Source of the DNA: Gigaspora rosea
Taxonomy: Eukaryota > Glomeromycota > Glomeromycetes > Diversisporales > Gigasporaceae
Length of the DNA: 64,000 bases
Direction of reading: 5' to 3'
NCBI GenBank assembly: GCA_003550325.1
Contig: QKWP01000001.1
Span: 142,379-206,378 of the forward strand
The notes beneath the pieces were generated by a model. It saw only the letters and a program-made list of their open reading frames with translations. It ran no database searches and was not told where the DNA came from. Positions 31,541 through 42,630 of this stretch are shown one piece after another (the first letter of the stretch is position 1; the number at the start of each line of letters is the position of its first letter). A program made the position numbers and the translations under genes.

Positions 31541-31854
31541 CTGCAAAGATCAAAATTCTTAGAACTATACATATTGGGAGATTTCTGGTAATAAACAAAT
31601 GTCTTGTATCCTTCTTTTCTAACTCCAATTCCATTTTGATAACAGATACTAGTGGCTTTTATCCCAATAGCATTACCCATATCTGCTGATTTTGATTGTA
31701 AATGAATGCTTATATTCATCCTTTTTAACTCCAATTTCTTTTATGTCACAATGTCCAATACTATACCTTCTAATAGTATTTTCTATTATCATTGTAATGT
31801 TCTTGGAAAATATATCTGCTAATGCTTTTTTTACATTGTCACAAAACATTATCA

Positions 31855-32200
31855 TAAAGATCAAAATTTTTAGCATTACACACCCCAGCAGATTTTTGGT
31901 AATAGACAAATGCCTTGTGTCCTTTTTTTCCAACTCCAATTCCATTATGATAACTGACACCAACAGCCTTTATTCCAACAGCATTACCTATGTCTCTTAT
32001 AACGTTCTTGGAAAATACCTCTGCTCTTTTTTTTCTACTTCGCTACAAGACATTATCACGAAGATCAAAATTTTATCATTACACCCCAGCAGATTTTTGG
32101 TAATAGACAAATGCCTAGTGTCCTTTTTTTCCAACTCCAATTCCATTATGATAACTGACACCAACAGCCTTTATTCCAACAGCATTACCTATGTCTCTGC
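31855..32200. repeat. ~145-bp near-identical direct duplication within the Sel1 pseudogene
   Basis: 31856-32000 and about 32054-32198 share long identical runs (CAGCAGATTTTTGGTAATAG, CCAACTCCAATTCCATTATG, CCTTTATTCCAACAGCATTA). Much closer to each other than to any other unit of the array, so this is a recent duplication inside an old pseudogene. Confidence 0.75.
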
Positions 32201-32340
32201 TAATGCTTTTCTACTTCGTTATGACAAATATTACCAAGGCCATTTTACCAAGATCCAAAGAGGTCAATATAGTATTCTTGCACATCGTATTTATAGCTTT
32301 TCCTTCTTCTGGTCCCAGAAAATTATCGCAAAAACTGAAG

Positions 32341-34094
32341 CTTTAAAACATGGTGTTCACACAAAGAACCCCAAAGCCTAACTTGATCATAATTCTTCAA
32401 TACTACAAAGAAGGCATTTTCAAGTTCAAGTCTAATTTCGCATCACGTATAGAAAGCCAATATCTGTGAAGCTTCAAACTTGCGATCTGGTTCGCTTCAC
32501 AAAATTGGTATATGATATAGTAACTTTCGTCTGGTAGTATCGATATTGGAAAATTTTCTGAGACTTGGAAATTTTCCTTTTTTCTTACTGCAAAACTGGC
32601 TGATAAGCTGGCTTGTTCTTGCAACTGAGCTGGACACCATGTCAAGCAGAAAACTCAAAAAACAAAGAGATCGATGCAGATCATCAGGTTACTCAAATAT
32701 CATTCCGTCCATGATCTGCTGTCACATAGAAAGTCTGGTGACTCGCAATAATGTCCCGCCTTGTGACTTCGTTCACAAGCGGGTCAGCACCATACTAACA
32801 ATATATTATTGTATTAGTTTTTATTAAGCTCTAAGGATAGATATACTAAGATAGATTTTTAAATAGAATTGAGAACTTTGAACATGAATAAAAAGATAAA
32901 CTTTGCATCATTGTGTAATATTCATATATCTAATTAACTATATAATTATTTCTACCTAGCATAGAGAACCTTTATTTTAACTAGTCGATTTTTGCAAATT
33001 ATTATAATTTGTAATTTTGAAAATTTTAAATCATAAAAATATTTAATATAAATTTTATTAAAAATGCCAAAAGTATCCCTTATCTACCATTTCTTCACCA
33101 ATCACTTTTTATTTTAATAATATACAAAATAGGAGGTATCACAACTTTGTCAATTCGTATTCATAATTGCCAATTTAATTTTATGATTGTGAAATTCACT
33201 TGATCATTCATTTCTGCAATTACAGTAAAAATTCGCGATAAGTTTTTATCTCAGATATCTTGATTCTGTCACATCTGTCACATGTTTTAAATATTAATAC
33301 TTTTCGAAAACGTAACGCTTTTGCGGGGTTTACTAATTTTTGCAAGTGATGCAAATCACACCAACGTTGGGGTAGTGTTAGAGTTGGAATAATGCATATT
33401 ATATTGTTTTTTTTTTATGTAGAGCGTTAAAGGTGATTTATTTGGCAAAATTTTAGTTATCAGAGATTTTTTGAAAATATCTTCGATTTCACGTTACACA
33501 AAGATCACACCTGATCTTGCGATCTACATGGCCTGTATTATGAAATAAGTATACACTAGGTGCTATTGTTCTTTAAATACATAAAGTTTGGTCACAACGA
33601 GTTGCATTTAGGGCATTTATTGAGATACAGTATGATTGCAATTAGGATTGCTTATGTAATTGTCATATATGTTACCATTCAGATTTTAAAGGGCAGAATC
33701 GATACTGTAAATAGTAAATGATAAAATTAAATATTCAGAGTCTTGTTTACGTTCATATGATAATTAATCTGTGTATTCATTAATTTTGTGATTTGGTTAA
33801 GGCTATAGGTGCATCAATTCTCAGGTTTTACTAGTCTCATTATCGTTTCATAAGCACGACCTTTTTGATATTTAATTTAGTAGTATTAGTCGATGCATTT
33901 GGGATATCCAATTCTGCAATAAACATTTACTAATTGATGCATGTAAGTTAAGTCGTTCAGTTTCATAAATATTCATTAACGGGTGGGAAAAAAATCGATT
34001 AATTTTCGATTTCTTATATATTTTTATTTTAGACTTCAGATTAGACTTTAATAGATTTTGATATCATTTAAAAGAAGTAACAATAAAATTAATT
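32341..34094. other. Spacer without a recognised gene
   Basis: Composition is more balanced from 32420 to 32800 (GATCGATGCAGATCATCAGG, GTGACTCGCAATAATGTCCC). A plus ORF at 32546-32827 and a minus ORF at 32403-32645 overlap there; neither resembles a family I know. From 32830 to 34094 the DNA is AT-rich and nothing was recognised. Confidence 0.4.
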
Positions 34095-34513
34095 GATTTA
34101 TTAATATAGTTATTAAACTTCATAGATTTTTTTATTAGGTTTAAAATGCCTCCTGCTAAGATCTTTGCTGGCGAATTGTATACCTCTATTATGATAATTA
34201 TAGTAAATAAAAAATTGTAGAGTTATTGTATACAGTATTAGTAATCAATGGTACCAAAAGTTATGAAATAAATGATAAATGAGTTAATCCATTTGCAGTA
34301 TGCCGTGGTACATGTAGAATTTTTAATTCGGTGATATGCAAGTAAAATATACTTTATTATATCATAGATTTCTTTATTTTTTTTTAAATTGATAATTTTT
34401 TTTAAAGATATACAATTCGCAACGAAGGTCTTCGTTAAAAAGAGGAGGTATTTTACAACTAATAAAAAAATCTATAAAGATTAATAACTATGTTAACTAT
34501 GTTAATAAATTAT
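34095..34513. mobile_element. MITE J with ~100-bp inverted arms
   Basis: Left arm CATAGATTTTTTTATTAGG ... AAATGCCTCCTGC ... GAATTGTATA; right arm TATACAATTCGC ... GAGGAGGTATTTT ... CTAATAAAAAAATCTATAAA. Arms are imperfect over about 100 bp round an AT-rich centre. Borders and target duplication uncertain. Confidence 0.6.
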
Positions 34514-35136
34514 TAAAATTATTATTACATCTTTTTAGATTATATCAAAATCCATTATAATTAAGTCTACAAAATTATACAAACCGCAATAATACAATTT
34601 TTTTTTTATAAACCCCTTAGAATCGATACATTTTGAGCCAATCCATCTATGTTCATCAATCATCATCATTGTGCATACTCTTAATTTAGTTTCACCTTTG
34701 CATGAATTAGTAAGTAACATTTGAGTGCTTCGATGATCGGTATTTTATTGTGCCGGACACGATGCCTAATAAATAAATAGATTGTGTACAAAAAATATAT
34801 TTGAAAATGCGAACTGTGGTTTTCCCTTAACAGGACATCATTTATTAATTGATGTACTTAATAAATCCATGGTAAATTTGAAAACCATTTACCTTAATTT
34901 ATTATATGTAACCCGATACCCTAACCTTATTTTAATTAAGAAATTCAGAATCCACTTAAATTTCAGGCAACATAGATAAATGTTTGATCTTAAATATTTA
35001 TTATTACACATATAACTTTATTTATTTCATTTTATTCGTATTAATTTAGTGATAAGAACATTTTAATTGGTGGCAAGATAATAATGTGAATTAATTTTAA
35101 CCAGTACTTATCTTTATGTATTATTACCAATTATTA
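34514..35136. other. No gene seen
   Basis: AT-rich; the 65-codon ORF at 34782-34979 and the antisense ORF at 34535 have no recognisable features. Confidence 0.5.
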
Positions 35137-35144
35137 CTTATGAT

Positions 35145-35257
35145 TATAGATGCTGGTGAAATTAATTTCACCAATTTCACCAATTTTTCACCACCAATTT
35201 CACCAATAGTGGTGAAATTATTTCATCATATTTCACCACATTTCACCAGCATCTATA
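35145..35257. mobile_element. 113-bp hAT-like MITE
   Basis: Perfect terminal repeats TATAGATGCTGGTGAAAT and ATTTCACCAGCATCTATA (right arm has a small internal difference), flanked by perfect 8-bp duplications CTTATGAT (35137-35144 and 35258-35265). The interior repeats TTTCACCA / TGGTGAAA six or more times. No ORF. Confidence 0.9.
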
Positions 35258-35265
35258 CTTATGAT

Positions 35266-35638
35266 GAATGATTACATTTTTCAAATGTAATCTTGGTGGC
35301 ACTTAATAAGGATTGTGATGTACTGTATACAAAATTTCGTCTGATCAACCGATTATTGAGTTTAAAACTTTGTAATACTTCATTTAATAAGAATTACAAA
35401 CTTTGCTCATCTTATGAGATTAGGGCGTTTACAAAAATTCTGATTTTGAATTTAGCGGTCGGCAGGTCGGTATTAAGTTATACTAACAAACTACAGTATT
35501 TCATATCAAAATTATCAAGCAGTCATTTTTGCTTAATGAGTGGGCTATAATATGGGCGAAGTTTTGATGGAAATAATGTTATTATTAAACATTAAACGAT
35601 GTAATTGAATTACACCAAATAAGTTAACATTGTGAAGC
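35266..35638. other. No gene seen
   Basis: An 85-codon ORF at 35293-35550 is open but has no recognisable motif and biased composition; not called. The rest is AT-rich. Confidence 0.4.
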
Positions 35639-35646
35639 GTCAAGAT

Positions 35647-35875
35647 CAGTGTTTGAAATTCAATGTTCTCAGTGTTCTCAAAGAACATTACACAATTTTT
35701 GGGAACATAAATTTTTAAAATATGTTCTCTATTTGAGAACATTCAATAAATTCTTTTAATATTAAAAAAATTTTAATTTTCCTATATAAAGAACATTAAA
35801 ATTTAACTGAGAACATTAAGAAATTAAAAATGTTCTTTTTGAGAACATAAAACCAAATTTGAATTTTAAACACTG
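35647..35875. mobile_element. 229-bp hAT-like MITE
   Basis: Ends CAGTGTTTGAAATTCA and TTGAATTTTAAACACTG, flanked by perfect 8-bp duplications GTCAAGAT (35639-35646 and 35876-35883). GTTCTC / GAGAAC motifs recur six times or more inside. A fragment of the same family lies at about 40243-40335 inside the larger hAT element. Confidence 0.9.
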
Positions 35876-35894
35876 GTCAAGATATCAAAATAAA

Positions 35895-36043
35895 CCAGGA
35901 AAACAGTGCTGTAGTGTCCGAAGCCAAGAATAAACATCGGCTGATCCGTGTCGATCTCTATAGCTGATTGGCAGCATGTGACTGGAATCTAACACAAAAT
36001 CATGTCTATTGCTGTACTATATAGTCCTCGCTACGCTTCGGAC
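35895..36043 (-). mobile_element. Helentron-like short element E2
   Basis: Minus strand: starts GTCCGAAGCGTAGCGAGGAC, ends GGCTTCGGACACTACAGCAC then TGTTTTCCTGG|T. Same architecture as the copies at 4963 and 42631: inverted repeats at the 5' terminus but set back about 20 bp from the 3' terminus, with a CTRR-T end. 149 bp, no ORF. Confidence 0.6.
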
Positions 36044-36244
36044 AACAAGTATACAATTATTGGAACACCCAATCAAAAAATCATACAATTCTACGTGTTT
36101 TTTATAAGGTTTCATAAGTGATTCAATATTATAAGTAAATTAAAAAAAAGAAGACAAACAAAACAAACTTTAATTTTATTTTTATGTTTTATAACGATAA
36201 ATTTTACTTGGCATTGATCATACTAAAAATGAAATTAATTCTAT

Positions 36245-36371
36245 CAGAGACGGTGAATAGACGCCTAATGTGGTAATTTACTAAGACTTGTATGTGAACT
36301 AGTGCATCACTTCATTTCAAAAATTCCATTTTATACCAACATAAATGGAATGGAAGCATTTACCGTCCCTG
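36245..36371. mobile_element. Possible hAT-like MITE
   Basis: Ends CAGAGACGGTGAATAG and CATTTACCGTCCCTG (inverted). The expected 8-bp duplication is only 5 of 8 (AATTCTAT against AGTACTAC), so it is old or misjudged. Confidence 0.4.
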
Positions 36372-36823
36372 AGTACTACCCCTAAAGCTGACCCCTGGTA
36401 TCAAAAATTTATATTTTTTTGGTTGCTTATCTATTTTACCTAAACTGTACAAAATCTGATTTCATTTTAATCCGTCACTTTACTTAATCTTTAATAATCA
36501 CCAAATAAAAAATTTCGCCCATTTGTTGAATTTTATTAGTATAATTTGAGTGAAGATTATTAATGTGAATTTAATTTTCCATTTTTATTCATTTATATCA
36601 CAATCATTATTTTAAACTAAGCAAAGGGTTACATAATAGTATAAATGTCAAAACTATTTATTAGTAATTTTTTCCGATGTGATAATAATGAATAAATACA
36701 ATGATTCAGTAGTCGTCCTCTAATATAATCACACAGTTAAGCACATAGTAAACTTTTTTTAAAAATGTGCATATAAAGAAGCTATGCTTATAAATTAAAT
36801 CATAGATTGGATGGATGACTGTA
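36372..36823. other. Spacer downstream of pirin; pogo-like end
   Basis: CAGTAGTCGTCCTCTAATAT at about 36706 followed by AATCACACAG resembles the CAGT..CCTC..ATAGTCAC ends of the pogo-like element at 27077. Its partner end was not found nearby. No gene seen. Confidence 0.4.
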
Positions 36824-37677
36824 TTAAGCTAGATCCAAAACCACAAATTCTACAACTTCGTCACCAATAGACTCAAAGACAATTTCATCTCCGCGTTTAA
36901 CGTCGGTAACAAACACACCATCACCTTTTTGTAATATCACGCGTTCATTAATATTCAATTTTCCACCAGTATTCATAAGATGAATATAAACTTTTCTAGG
37001 CTTTTCAGTTCCTTGCACTGTATGCACAACCTTATAACTTGGTTCTAATAAACTGGCATACGCGTGAAAATCCGTATTAATACCAATAGTAGAGTTATCG
37101 TGATAATCAACAGGAGAGATGATGTGTACGAGCTTATTCGTTTTAGAAAATTTGTCGAAGGTCATGGTTTGGTATCTTGGCTTAAGATTTGATTTGTCAG
37201 GTTTTACCCATACTTGAAGAAAATGAACGGGGAGGGTTGGATGAACATTGTATTCGGAATGCGTGATTCCTGTGCCACATGATGTGAATTGAATGTTACC
37301 AGGTTTGAGAATTTCAATGTTACCAATCGCTGTTTGAACAAAATGATAAAAAGATATAAGATTAATAAATTATAATTGGTTATAATTGGTTATAATTGGT
37401 TATAAGTCTTTTTTCACAACATAATTTTTTCATGGAATATTATTTACATACAGTCCTTATGTTGTAATTCACCAGAAATAATGTACGAGAAAATTTCAAA
37501 TTCTCGATGCGGATGAGTTCCAAATCCTGCGTTAGGCTGCACAATGTTTTCGTTCATCGCTTTTAGGGCTCCGAAACTTTTAAATTTATGGTCAAAATAA
37601 GATGCGAACGATAATGTATGATGGGCATCAAGCCAATCATGATTTACATGTCCTTTGTAGTTCGAAATAATTAGCAA
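36824..37677 (-). CDS. Pirin / YhhW-like cupin (two visible exons; 5' end not resolved)
   Basis: Minus strand. Exon A (37677-37452) reads GHVNHDWLDAHHTLSFASYF, FGALKAMNENIVQPNAGFG and THPHREFEIFSYIISGELQ. A 122-bp intron (37451-37330, GTATGT..CAG) follows; exon B (37329-36824) gives IGNIEILKPGNIQFTSCGTG, ITHSEYNVHP, VHFLQVWVKP and a C-terminal cupin half ending VVEFVVLDLA. Splicing restores QHKDSIGN, the pirin consensus. The metal ligands of the N-terminal cupin (His-x-His in THPHRE; His and Glu in HSEYN) are all present, so iron binding is expected. Pirins are cytosolic or nuclear iron proteins; some oxidise quercetin, others act as transcription cofactors, and which applies here cannot be told. 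No ATG is in frame close upstream, so a first exon with about ten residues lies further 5' or has been lost. The intron carries three 10-bp repeats (37371-37400). Confidence 0.85.
37371..37400. repeat. 10-bp tandem repeat in the pirin intron
   Basis: TATAATTGGT three times in a row, continuing as TATAAGTC. Short enough to be polymorphic. Confidence 0.8.
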
Positions 37678-39695
37678 AATAAATTTAATTAGTATGTATA
37701 TACTTTTTTTTTATTAAAAAAAACCTAATTCTCCTATATAATCACAAAATAATCACAATTGAGCGCATAGTATCAAATATATAGTAGATGTGGTTATAAA
37801 AATATCATAAGGTAATTAGATGGAATGTGATTATATAAGATGTTGACAATAAGTAATTTCGAAAATAAACCTCTATCTTTAGATTTTCTCTCAACAAATT
37901 GAGCATTCATTTTTTACGAATTCAATTTCTTGTATATTTATTAATCTTGTTATAAAAAAGCATGGTCAGTAAAATTCTGTTAGACTTTTATACTTTTCCA
38001 AGATAATATTCAAGTTACGCAGCTTTTTTATTGAGTAAGCCAGACATAGCGAACAATATCATCAACTATACGTATTAGAAATGGCAGAACAGGTTTCAAA
38101 TTTTATGATTACAAAAAGAACCAATTTAAGTTTTTTTTTTTAACTACTTTAACGATTATTCAAAAAAAAATCTTTAATGATTTAAGCAAGTTATGTGTCG
38201 TGCAAATGCAATAAATTATGAGAAATATGGGAAAATTTAATGTAGGTAGTTTCATGGTTAATTGGTGTAATTGTTCGATGAAACAAGGTTAGATAATGTT
38301 GTATTAGGGTAAATTAAAATTTTTAAATTGAATAAAATTATATGGGATCGAGATTTGGAAATTAGTCCTTCGAAGATATTCCGATCGAGAAACTTATTTA
38401 ATAATCTATCAATCAAAAGATGATATATTGTAAATCAAATATGGTTAAATTTTTAACAAATTTATTAAAAAGGTTTAAATTAAAAAAAAAAAACAAAAAA
38501 AAAAACGCTCATTTTATTAGTTTAAACCTTTTTTTGGAATTTTACTATAGATTTTCGCGATTGTTAAACATGTTAAACAAAAATTGTTCATTTGGGACTA
38601 ATATTTGATTTACATAGTACGTACAAACATACGTACGTAAGTACGTATAAGTAAAATTGACAATGATAAGAATTGGTGTTCATGCCAAGTCCTTCCGAAT
38701 TAGCCAGATCGGAATACTGTATCGAAGGGTGGTTTTCCTAACATAGACCCACATATTCAATAGTGGAGTATTACAGTCTGGGAATATACCAAATTATTGT
38801 AGGTTTTTCGTATAAGGCAACCTATTCATCAATGGTAACAAAGATTAGACATTCCGAGATGAATTCCAAGATGTTTTAACGCTATATAATGATTTTTAAT
38901 TTTATAAATTTTTAAATTTTGTGACAAGAACCAATAATAAGAAAATGATTAATGTCAGTTAAGATACCGTGTGATTTTTGGTCAAAATAAAACTATTACT
39001 GTATTATTTGTTTATGTTAAAGCATTAAATAATAAAACCAAAAACAAAAACAAATACTTCTATTTCTTTAAAATATATTCATTTAATTTAAATTTGAAAA
39101 TTTTTATAGGCAGGGTTTAGGCTAGGTCCACTAAATATTGGGCAAAGCATGGGCTTGGCAATTTTGCAAGTAACTCTTGGCGGTATGGATAGCGATCACA
39201 TAGTTCGAATAATGGAATAAGTGTGTTATACAGTTGGTCTCTAATAGGTTAGATCAATAAACTTATGCACGCAGAATTAGTATTAGTGTTTTATAAATTG
39301 TAACATGAGATAGTATGACATATTAATAGAAAAGAGAGATTAGTAAATTCAATTTTTTTTTCTCATCTCATAAGCAAATAAAATAATGTAAAACACAAAC
39401 CCTCGTAATCGTGTGATCGCAGTTTAAGTGATGAAGGTAAATAACAAAAGTGCCACTAGTGAAGATAGTGAAACTGGTTTCGTTACACAAGATTTTGCGA
39501 GTTGTCGCGCATTTGTTAAACTAATATGACATTATTACATATCAGACGTATTGCGTAGATACTTACTCTATATAAAAGGTGCACGTAATACAATGCAAAA
39601 TAATGTAGACGATTAAGAAACTCGTTCACAAATACGTGGGGAATCTAAAATCTTATTCTCCTTAAATGGTTATAATACGCAAAAATCTATAACTA
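37678..39695. other. Spacer upstream of pirin
   Basis: At 37722-37850 a small foldback has CTCCTATATAATCACA on the left and TGTGATTATATAAGATG on the right, similar to pogo-like ends. The ORF at 38420-38608 is Lys/Asn/Phe low-complexity and not called. A run of TACGTAC motifs lies at 38617-38647. From 38650 to 39695 nothing was recognised. Confidence 0.4.
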
Positions 39696-39703
39696 TTCAT
39701 GTG

Positions 39704-41274
39704 TAGGGATGGGTACGGTCAGGTCATGACCGGTCATGACCGGTCAATGACCGTGACCGATATTGACCGGTCAGAGCGGTTTGACCGACCGGTCAAGATT
39801 ATGACCGATGCCAAATTCTTAATATTCTGGCTAATAAATGAATATTTATTGCTTGAAATTCATATCAGTGTATCTGTATCATCTGATAAATAGAGAAATC
39901 AACCCGCCACTCAAAAATTTTCCAGATCATGTGACTTTGCATGTTAATTGATATGATTCATTTTTAAATAAAACTTTTTTATTAATATAAATGATAAATA
40001 TAACAATAATGAGTATATAAATTAATGTATATCACATGGTCAGAAAAATTTTCAGGTGGTGTTTAAACCCGGTTGAGAAATGCCTTGTTCATAATTCCGG
40101 CCAAATTTGCAGATCATTTGGCCAGAATTATAACAAACCAATTTTAATTCCGGTCAATGATCTGCAATTTTACAATTATCAATGAAAAAAATATGAATCG
40201 CTTAAAAGGACCTATATTGCGCATAGAAATGGGCACGGTCGGTACAGTGTTGGAAGTTTCGGACTCAAACACTGTTCTCGTAAGAACAGTATATTAGCTA
40301 CAAGTGTTCTCAACCAATTGGTTAGTGTTCTCACTAAAAAAAAAAAAAATAATAAATGAATAATTATTGCTTAAAATTATATCGGTGTATCTGTATCAAT
40401 AAATAGAAAAATCAACCCGCCTCTCAAAGTTTTTCAGATCATGTGACTTTGCATGGTTGATGGACGAGATGTAAATAAATTATAAGTGAATATAACAATA
40501 ATGATTATATAATTAATGTATATCACATGATCTGAAAATTTTTTAGGCAGTGTTTAAACCCGGTTGAGAAATACCTTGTTCATAATTCCGGCCAAATTTG
40601 CAGATCATTTGGCCAGAATTATAACAAACCAATTTTAATTCCGGTCAAATGATCTGCAATTTTGACAGAATTGTATTTAACAGAATATGACGTCTAAAGC
40701 GGAGGCAAACCATATTTAATAATTTTTCAATTTACTTTAGGGTTAGGGTCGTCCTATATTAGGGTTATATTAGGTCTTAGGTAGATATATATAAGCAAAA
40801 TTGCCTCCCCGACACATCGAGGTAGGTTTAGACTGCCGTTTTTTCAGGTTTTTTACATTTATTTCTTGTTTGGCTTCTCGCGGTTGATCACATGATTTGC
40901 CTCCGCTTTAGACGTCCACTAAATAAACAAATCGTTAATAATTCTGGTCAAATTTGCAGATCATTTGGCCAGATCTAGATCAAAACAACTTTAAATGTGG
41001 TCAAATGATCTGCAAATTTGACCAGAAATATGAACGAACGGTTTTATTGATCATGTGATGCAAATCGCCGCTCTTTCGGCAGTCTGTCCAGTGTACCATC
41101 ACTGTACCATCCCTACTTGTCACTTATTTAGATATTTGATTGGATAATTGGGTAAATAATTTATCGGCTATAACCGGTCATTAACCGTATGAATGACCGC
41201 GGTCAACCGGTCATAAGCGGCTAACCGATCATGACCGACCGATGACTGACCGTGACCGACCGTGTCCATCCCTA
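39704..41274. mobile_element. hAT-like non-autonomous element, 1.57 kb, with internal duplication
   Basis: Ends TAGGGATGGGTACGGTC and GACCGTGTCCATCCCTA, flanked by perfect 8-bp duplications TTCATGTG (39696-39703 and 41275-41282). Subterminal GACCGGTCAT iterons are dense: about ten within 110 bp of the left end and several in the last 90 bp. The interior is duplicated: 39830-40160 and 40345-40670 share ATTATTGCTT, AATCAACCCGCC, CAGATCATGTGACTTTGCAT and GTTTAAACCCGGTTGAGAAA. Between the copies lies a second, partial end (GGGCACGGTCGGTACAG at 40233) and a fragment of the CAGTGTTTGAA family. No transposase ORF. Confidence 0.85.
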
Positions 41275-41282
41275 TTCATGTG

Positions 41283-41859
41283 TATACTATTGTACTACTA
41301 ACTTTTAAATAAGCTGCCATTGAGGATACAAACTTAGCTTAGTTCAATGGATAATTTTTTTTAATTAGATTATGCAAGGTAACTTAGCTTGGATAAATTT
41401 GGTCGTCTCAATAGTGCTCATTTTATGTATACAAGTATATGCAAGGGATTGGGTGTTCTAGATTGTCTGTACTTGATTGAATTTATTACGTATAAAGAGA
41501 GGTTTTTAGATTTCTTGCACTATACATACGTACGTATTATAAATGCTTGACGCAGCTGATGAGATGAAACGTTGACACAGCCTGACGAAACCATAAGTTG
41601 CGTCACTGACGCATGACGCAACTCAACCATATGTTTTTAAGGTCACGTGAGCAGTTGCATCAGGTCACGTGTGTTGCGTCAGGCATCATTAGAATACTAT
41701 GAAGAAAAATTTAATAGATATTCTTTTTTCTTTTAATTGACATGGAATTAAGGTCGATATGAACTACAAATAATTTTTTTTAGATTACATCAATTGGTGT
41801 TTAAATAATGAAAATAACTAGAATTCACCATAGGTGATTATCACTTGTTTATCCAAATA
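41283..41859. repeat. Spacer with a GACGCA foldback (41542-41693)
   Basis: AATGCTTGACGCAGCTGATG at the left and GTGTTGCGTCAGGCATCATT at the right are inverted; TGACGCA / TGCGTCA recurs at least five times and CACGTG twice. It resembles a small hAT-like MITE, but the flanking 8 bp do not match. ATACGTACGTAT stands just to the left (41526). The rest of the interval is featureless. Confidence 0.5.
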
Positions 41860-42201
41860 TGGAGTGTCTTCAATTAAAAGGGCCCATTTTTACATATATT
41901 TTATTTTGAGATATTTGAGTTTAATTATTTGTTTTGATTTTCGGACTGATCCGGGATCAATCAAATTTCACGATATTGATTGGTTAAAGACGGCAGGTGA
42001 CTATCGGGTAAACTCGTGACGTGTTGGCTCTACGCAGCCTCATGTAATTTTTCTTTTTACATTATCTTGATTTTTTATTATGTAATTCGACTTTCATTTA
42101 TAATTAAAAAAAGTCAATCATGTCAAAATTTATATGAATTTAACGAAAACTCATTTTTCAAAAAAATGTAAAAATGGGCCCTTTTAATTGAAGACACCCC
42201 A
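41860..42201. mobile_element. TA-target MITE H
   Basis: Terminal repeats of about 40 bp: TGGAGTGTCTTCAATTAAAA then GGGCCCATTTTTACAT on the left; ATGTAAAAATGGGCCC then TTTTAATTGAAGACACCCCA on the right. TA at 41858-41859 and 42202-42203. 342 bp. A 61-codon ORF inside it (41834-42019) is incidental. Confidence 0.85.
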
Positions 42202-42296
42202 TATGATCTATTGAGTATCTATTGATTATGCACCCTACAGAGTTAGAAACCTGTCTATTTGATTAGTAAATAAATTAATATGCACGTATGTAAATA

Positions 42297-42619
42297 CATT
42301 TTACTTGTTTGCGCGGGTAATACAAACCAAAAAGGAATAAATAAACTAAATGCGTGAGATAAAAATTTAGGGTTAGGGCCTTAACTTTAGAGGCTATAGG
42401 GTTAGTGATGCTTAATATAAGTAAAATTTCATTCCCGTCATTTTTAATTAGTGCACTAAGATCGATTTAAACATTTGTTTTTGCGTATTTTCGCTTTTTT
42501 CTTCTTTTACGCGTGTTCGAATTCTTCGTCGGGCTGATCCGGAATAGTCAAAATTTGCACTCTCCGATTGGCTATTTCCTCTCCAGGAGCTTGTATTACC
42601 CGCGCAAATAAGTGGATGC
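42297..42619. mobile_element. Mutator-like MITE I, copy 1
   Basis: Inverted ends share ACTTGTTTGCGCGGGTAATA (left) and TATTACCCGCGCAAATAAGT (right). Flanks ATGTAAATA (42288-42296) and TTGTAAATA (42620-42628) form a 9-bp duplication with one mismatch, the length known for Mutator-like elements. A diverged, inverted copy is at 54501-54813, sharing TTTTTAATTAGT and TTCGCTTTTTTCTTCTT. No ORF. Confidence 0.8.
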
Positions 42620-42630
42620 TTGTAAATAAA

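Larger units (their letters stand above)
29695..32340 (-). pseudogene. Decayed Sel1-like repeat gene, perhaps kinase-linked
   Basis: On the minus strand Sel1 repeat text appears in changing frames: HYNGIGVGKKGHKAFVYYQ with KSAG (about 31950-31860), ADMGNAIGIKATSICYQNG then FVYYQKSPNMY (about 31690-31560), and CYQIELESKKKNA further on. A block encoding neither repeat (TCNAGAGAGGTCAATATAG..TCTTGCA on the plus strand) recurs at about 30295, 30550, 30735, 31105 and 32258, so the array has a higher-order unit. At the 3' end (29940-29695) a reading frame gives AYIMDLGLLAA and YGIGVIMIEIL, reminiscent of protein kinase DFG-region and subdomain IX text; this is weak. Many stops; clearly not functional. 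A hAT-like MITE has landed at 31180-31540. Confidence 0.6.

Noticed and set aside
31692-32381. 229-codon plus-strand ORF over the Sel1 pseudogene
   Set aside because: It is antisense to the recognisable Sel1 repeats and repeats with the same period, so it is a shadow.
36245-36371. Confident hAT MITE call at this site
   Set aside because: Termini are inverted, but the 8-bp flanks match only 5 of 8, so it is kept as a low-confidence feature only.
38420-38608. 62-codon plus ORF with Lys/Asn runs
   Set aside because: Generated by an A-rich tract; no conserved motif.
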